DNA of 64,000 bases, taken from contig NC_063443.1 in NCBI RefSeq assembly GCF_020379485.1, forward strand, positions 19,277,531 to 19,341,530, read 5' to 3'. Source of the stretch: Brassica napus. Its lineage: Eukaryota > Streptophyta > Magnoliopsida > Brassicales > Brassicaceae. Of the stretch, positions 59,574-64,000 are shown in pieces. The notes beneath the pieces are model-generated. The model saw nothing but the letters and a program-made list of their open reading frames with translations. It searched no databases and had not been told where the DNA came from. The position numbers were made by a program, and so were the translations under genes. Positions within the stretch are counted from its first letter, which is position 1; each line of letters opens with the position of its first letter.

Positions 59574-61044
59574 TCAGAGCCAATCCTGCTGCTGCAGTTT
59601 CAGGGGCAAGTAAACTTCTGATAAATACTGGAAACCAAAAGAACTCAACGCCTGAATCTCAGCCTTCTGCTTTGTCTTCACCATCAGGTTAAGTTCTTCG
59701 ACCCACCCAGGATTCTTCTTCACGAAATCCTCCTCCAGCATATCCTTCCCGGTCTTAATATCCTGCTCAGTCATCGGCAACCTACACTGCTCAGGAATCT
59801 TGTACTTATCCAAATCACTTGGCCTGATCCCAAGCCACTTAATATCAGGTGTAGTCAAGTTTGCGCTATCGTAAGACATGTTCTTCGACCCGCATCCATA
59901 AACCGACAAGATCTTCAACCCGTAAGGATCACTATCCACCAAGGCAAGCACCGGAAGCTTAAGCTCCATTTTCATCTTCCTCAAGAACAGCCTCGTGGCT
60001 ACATCGGGCTGGCCTTTTGCAGTGACGATGATGCAGGGGAACCGGTTGTAGAATCTGTCTTCAGCTAGCCTTATGTAAGCTGCATCTTTCTCAACTAAGA
60101 GTATGAACATAGCATCACTCTGCATGTCTCCAACTCGATCGATGTTCGGTGGAATGGCTTTCCCACCCATCCCCATCTTGGTGCAGTCTATCATGTCTCC
60201 GTTGTCACTGAATATGAGCCTTCCCACCACCACACCTTTCTCCGCTGCAATTACATTGAGGCTTGACCTTGTGCAGCCGAGCATACACGACACATCGTCC
60301 AACACAGCATCACTCTGTGTCTGGTCCTGAAATTCATCAAGGTTGCAAATTGGTTCCAAACTCTTCCAAATTTGAAACTTTTCTGTTCAACTATATATAA
60401 TCAATGCCAGAAAAAGCCAGAGAGATTATTTTGAATCTAAAAGTTACTATCTTTATCATCAAATCTGAGAGCTTGGAATGTGTAAAACTGAAAGGAAGAA
60501 ACTTTACCTGGAAAAGCTTAACGTCTGTGTAGAAGAGATCACGCTTAGTGACGTGAATGTTCCTAAGGCAGAGTTGGTGGATAAGGGCGAGTATCCGCGT
60601 GGTGATGGTTGTCTTCCTGACGGAAGAAACTGACGCAAAGGGACGGAGGGTAGATTTGTCTTTAAGCACTATGCGGTCTAGCTCAGGGACATAGAGCTGA
60701 TTAGATGCGGCGCGCGAGGGAACGCTGAAGGAGAATCCATCTCCGGCGAGGATGGAACGGGCGATCTGAACGATGACCGTCTCTATTTCCGTCTGGACGG
60801 AGGAGAGGGAGAGATCCGCAACTTCACGGCAGGAGGATGAGAGAGAGAGGTCAGCTAGAGTTAGCGGTTTCGATGAAGACGAGGAGGAGGCGCCGCTACT
60901 TCCTGCGGCGGCGGCGGTTAGAGAAGAGGAGATGTAGGATTTGAGAAGTTTCAGGATAGCTTCGTCTGATTCAAGGATGCTTTTGAAAGGAAGATCCTCA
61001 TCTTTGTCCTCTTTAGTTCGCTTTCGCTTCTTCTTATCCGCCAT
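59574..61044 (-). CDS. RHL2: RHL2/BIN5, topoisomerase VI subunit A (SPO11-3)
   Basis: Exons 61044-60508 and 60326-59574 give 429 aa. RHL2 is the A subunit of plant topoisomerase VI, needed for endoreduplication and cell growth. It has a basic N-terminus ([17 protein letters not shown]), a Ser-rich linker, then the winged-helix domain with the catalytic Tyr in [12 protein letters not shown] (about residue 172). A Toprim domain follows with Glu in [12 protein letters not shown] and the metal-binding acidic pair in [12 protein letters not shown]. All catalytic residues are present. Position matches At5g02820. Confidence 0.94.
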
Positions 61045-61208
61045 GATGGCGACGGAGATGCGGCGGCTGAGAGAGTTCTGGTACTAACGATGGCGGGAAA
61101 ATATTACACTAGGTCAACGTTTCTGGTGAATGAAAGGCTTATTCTAGGTCTATATAAGCGATCTAACATACGTTACTGATTCATCTAGTGAGGGAGAAAC
61201 GACAAGCA
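61045..61208. promoter_or_regulatory. RHL2 promoter and tRNA 5' flank
   Basis: 164 bases between the RHL2 start and the tRNA; AT-rich around 61100-61180. CAAGCA lies just before the tRNA, resembling the CAA motif at plant tRNA transcription starts. Confidence 0.4.
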
Positions 61209-61290
61209 GTCGATATGTCCGAGTGGTTAAGGAGATAGACTTGAAATCTATTGGGCTTCGCCCGCGCAGGTTCGAACCCTGCTGTCGACG
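61209..61290 (+). tRNA. tRNA-Ser(UGA)
   Basis: 82 bases. The acceptor stem GTCGATA pairs with TGTCGAC (one G-T pair), with discriminator G. The anticodon arm is ATAGA-CTTGAAA-TCTAT, giving anticodon TGA. A long variable arm (TGGGCTTCGCCCG) is typical of serine tRNAs. The T arm GCAGGTTCGAACCCTGC is perfect. There is no intron. T-rich sequence after 61290 (TTTCTTTTTT) is the polymerase III terminator. Confidence 0.96.
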
Positions 61291-62149
61291 TTTCTTTTTT
61301 ATTGGATTTCTTCTTAAAAGCCTCATTTACGGCCCATATATTGAGCCCAGTATTAATCACATCTGATAAAATCTTTAAACGGCAGCCTCTTTGGCCAGAA
61401 TCAAGTCGACGGTCCAGATGAGATTAAACTTGGCGTTCCCTACCCACTACGCGACGTGTCAACCCGAAAAGATCTAAAGATCCGCCACTAGCGTCCCGAA
61501 CGTGTGTTTTTGATATGCTCCACGTCAGCAATCCCTGCGAATACGTGATGTGGAAATATCCGATCAGACGTGGGTCTTATCGGACGTTCGGGACCTCTAG
61601 TTTTATCCACGTCAGATATTTCAATTTTTATTTTCTTTTTTTTTGGTTCCGCGACAAACTTTCTAATATCTATCCATCTCCGGGAAAGAAAAAAAAACTT
61701 ATGGTCGTCTCCGATATCCACTCTCTGGGAGATAAATCAAACTGGCTCACTCTCTTTGTGTAATTTGTTCTTCTTTCCATAAGCAGAGAAGCTCAGATTC
61801 TCTTTGTGTAGTTGCTTTCCTTTCTTAATTATTGATTCCATGTTTAGCTGCTTGTGCTGGATCTGAATTTCTGGATGCTAAGGTAGAGCTCGATTCTTCG
61901 TTTTAGAATCTGATTATTGTAGGAATTGGAATTCAGATGATTTGTTTGATGTGATTAGGTCGAGAATCGAGATTTAGTTTTTAGGTTTGATGATTTTGCA
62001 GTAATCTATGCTGGTTTCAAGATTCGTGTTAATCAACTCTTTGTTCTGTTAACCTGAGTTACTCTTCGATTATATTTGTTCTTATAGTGGTGAGGAGAAG
62101 TATTTTAATATTTTGATTATTTTGAACACAGGGAAGCAGAGCTGGTGTG
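61291..62149. promoter_or_regulatory. PRR7 promoter and 5' UTR
   Basis: A CCA1-binding site, AAATATCT, lies on the minus strand at 61614-61621, beside CCACGTCAG. ACGT cores also occur near 61456 and 61521. The leader includes a likely 5' UTR intron ending at TTTGAACACAG (62131). Short ORFs at 61488-61782 are not supported as genes. Confidence 0.5.
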
Positions 62150-64000
62150 ATGAATGTTAATGAGGAGGGTGAGGGTTCGCGTTACCCAGTCACTGATCAG
62201 AAGCCCGTTGAGACGAAAGAGAGGCTTAGTGGAGAAGATAAAGCTAATGGAGTTGTTATGGATGTGAGAAACGGGAGTGCAGGAGGGGCTGGGGGTGGAC
62301 TGCAAATTCCAATTTCGCAGCAAACACCGGCCACTGTTTGCTGGGAAAGGTTTCTTCATGTGAGAACCATAAGAGTGTTGCTGGTGGAGAATGATGACTG
62401 TACTCGTTATATAGTTACTGCGCTTCTTCGTAATTGTAGCTATGAAGGTCAGTTTTGAAGCCTATGTGTATATATTTGCATCCATTAATTGATAATGAGA
62501 AGTAACTTCTTTTTTTATTTCATGGCAGTTGTTGAGGTAGCTAATGGTGTACAAGCTTGGAAGGTGTTGGAAGATCTAAACAATCATATTGATATTGTGT
62601 TGACGGAGGTAGTCATGCCTTACTTATCTGGTATCGGCCTCTTATGCAAGATTTTGAATCACAAATCCCGTCGGAACATCCCTGTCATTAGTGAGTTCTT
62701 TATCTCTCTTGTCGTTGTGCATCAGTCACTTCCCCTGTGATGCTTTTTAACTACATTCCCCTGTGAGATTTGTTGTTGCAGTGATGTCATCTCATGACTC
62801 AATGGGGCTGGTCTTCAAGTGCTTATCAAAAGGAGCTGTTGACTTTCTCGTTAAGCCCATAAGAAAAAACGAGCTTAAAATCCTTTGGCAACATGTTTGG
62901 AGAAGATGTCAGAGTGTAAGTGCTTTGCTCATATTTGAAACACTGTTGGGAGTTGTTTTATCTGTTTGATGTGATGAAGTCATTTTCAAATTATTGATTT
63001 CCTTGTTTTGTTGTTCACAGTCTAGCGGCAGTGGAAGTGAAAGCGGAACTCACCAAACTCAAAAGTCTGTGAAATCAAAGACTATTATGAAATCTGACAA
63101 CGATTCAGGACGCAGTGGTGAGAATGAGAATGAGAGCAATGGCCTGAATGCTAGTGATGGAAGTAGTGATGGCAGTGGTGCTCAGGTTAGAAAAATGTGC
63201 AAATATCAATAATCTAATATATTATCTGATAAGTTGCCTTCCCCGTGATGAATTAAATGATGTTAACCAATTCTGAAGTTTTATTTGTAAAATCTAGATT
63301 TGTTTTTGATATATATATATATATTTTCTTCAGAGCTCTTGGACGAAAAAAGCTGTGGAGGTTGATGATGACAGTCCACGAGCGGTATCTCCATGGGATC
63401 GAGTTGATAGCACTTGCGCACAAGTGGTACATTCCAACCCCGAGGTTCCCGGTAATCACTTGATCGCAGCACCTGCTGAGAAGGAGACTCAAGAACAGGA
63501 TGAAAAATTTGGTAAAGAAAAGAAGTTGTGATCTCTCAGTTTCTTCCATACTCTTCTTTATCACAAACTTTAAAATATGTTATTGAATAAATCTTTTAAA
63601 TAATTTTTGCAGAAGATATCACAATGGGTAGAGACTTGGAGATTAGTATACATGGAAATTGTGATCTGACACTGGAGCCAAAAGATGAACCCTTAACCAA
63701 AAGCACTTGCGTTGGAAAGGGACCTTTGGACCTCAATAGTGAAAGCCGTTCAAGTAAACAAATGCATGAAGACGGAGGCTCGGGTTTCAAAGCTACGTCT
63801 GGTCATCAACTTCAAGATAACAGAGAACCCGAGGCACCTACTACCACACACTGCAAAACTGTAGACACCAATGAAGCTGCCATCAAAAACCCCGAAGAGC
63901 CAATGCACGTTGAACATAGTTCAAAGAGGCATAGAGGAGCTAAAGATGATGAGACAATAGTTAGAGATGACCGCAATGTGCTGAGGCGTTCAGAGGGTTC
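62150..64000 (+). CDS. PRR7: Pseudo-response regulator 7 (PRR7), 5' part, cut by the window end
   Basis: Exons 62150-62447, 62529-62690, 62782-62915, 63021-63185, 63334-63511 and 63613 onward. PRR7 represses CCA1/LHY in the circadian clock. After a Gly-rich N-terminus comes the pseudo-receiver domain (about residues 75-195: [52 protein letters not shown]). The usual phospho-accepting Asp is Glu (LTEVVMP), the hallmark of a pseudo-receiver. The linker is Ser/Gly/Asn/Glu-rich, with [15 protein letters not shown]. The C-terminal CCT domain lies beyond the window. ATG 62150 was chosen over the preceding in-frame GTG. Position matches At5g02810. Confidence 0.93.

Noticed and set aside
61488..61782. 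ORFs of 70-82 codons between tRNA-Ser and PRR7
   Set aside because: Overlapping on both strands in promoter DNA and without protein features.

Overview
The window looks like nuclear DNA of a Brassicaceae plant, most likely Brassica or a close relative. Genes have GT-AG introns and AT-rich spacers. Coding exons resemble Arabidopsis thaliana proteins closely, and Helitron, hAT, Stowaway, CACTA and LTR remnants lie between genes. Gene order matches, in reverse, the top of Arabidopsis chromosome 5 from about At5g03210 down to At5g02810. Orthologue names come from recalled protein similarity and this order; no database was searched.

Layout. Positions 1-10 kb hold a repeat-rich array built around one complete LUL1-like RING E3 ligase gene (3499-4596). 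Around it lie three internally deleted mini copies (1434, 5632, 9394) that keep the promoter and start codon, a promoter-only fragment, one unrelated small ORF (2465), a foldback element and a Helitron of about 2.1 kb. Next come a broken RING-variant gene (10.1-10.8 kb), P58IPK (11.6-13.8 kb, minus), the JACKDAW zinc-finger gene (15.7-18.5 kb, minus), about 5 kb of spacer with a Stowaway-like MITE, and LPP-gamma (23.9-24.5 kb, minus).

At 24.9-27.4 kb an F-box/LRR pseudogene is fused to the 3' half of an importin-alpha (IMPA-9-like) gene that carries a frameshift. It is followed by a coiled-coil protein (28.7 kb), a small acidic protein (30.2 kb), IQD2 (33.8 kb), a TIM14/PAM18 J-protein (36.2 kb), an alpha/beta hydrolase (37.4-39.5 kb, minus), RPS23 (40.4 kb), an F-box/LRR/FBD gene (42.5-44.2 kb, minus), an LTR-element remnant, a BAHD-like acyltransferase without its catalytic motif (47.3 kb), RPL4 (49-50.5 kb, minus), MED4 (51.3-52.5 kb, minus), RVE4/LCL1 (53.2-55.1 kb, minus), a plastid-type PPR gene (55.4-59.3 kb), RHL2/topoisomerase VIA (59.6-61.0 kb, minus), tRNA-Ser(UGA) (61.2 kb) and the 5' part of PRR7 (62.15 kb to the window end).

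Functional links. The genes are independent eukaryotic units, not operons. Two circadian regulators, RVE4 and PRR7, lie about 7 kb apart. Both ribosomal protein genes have site II plus telo-box promoters. P58IPK has a perfect ER-stress element upstream. Several Arabidopsis neighbours are missing (for example FLA11, UPL4, CYP96A13 and the At5g02860 PPR gene), as expected for one fractionated subgenome of a mesohexaploid. The least ordinary part is the LUL1-derived mini-gene array in the first 10 kb.
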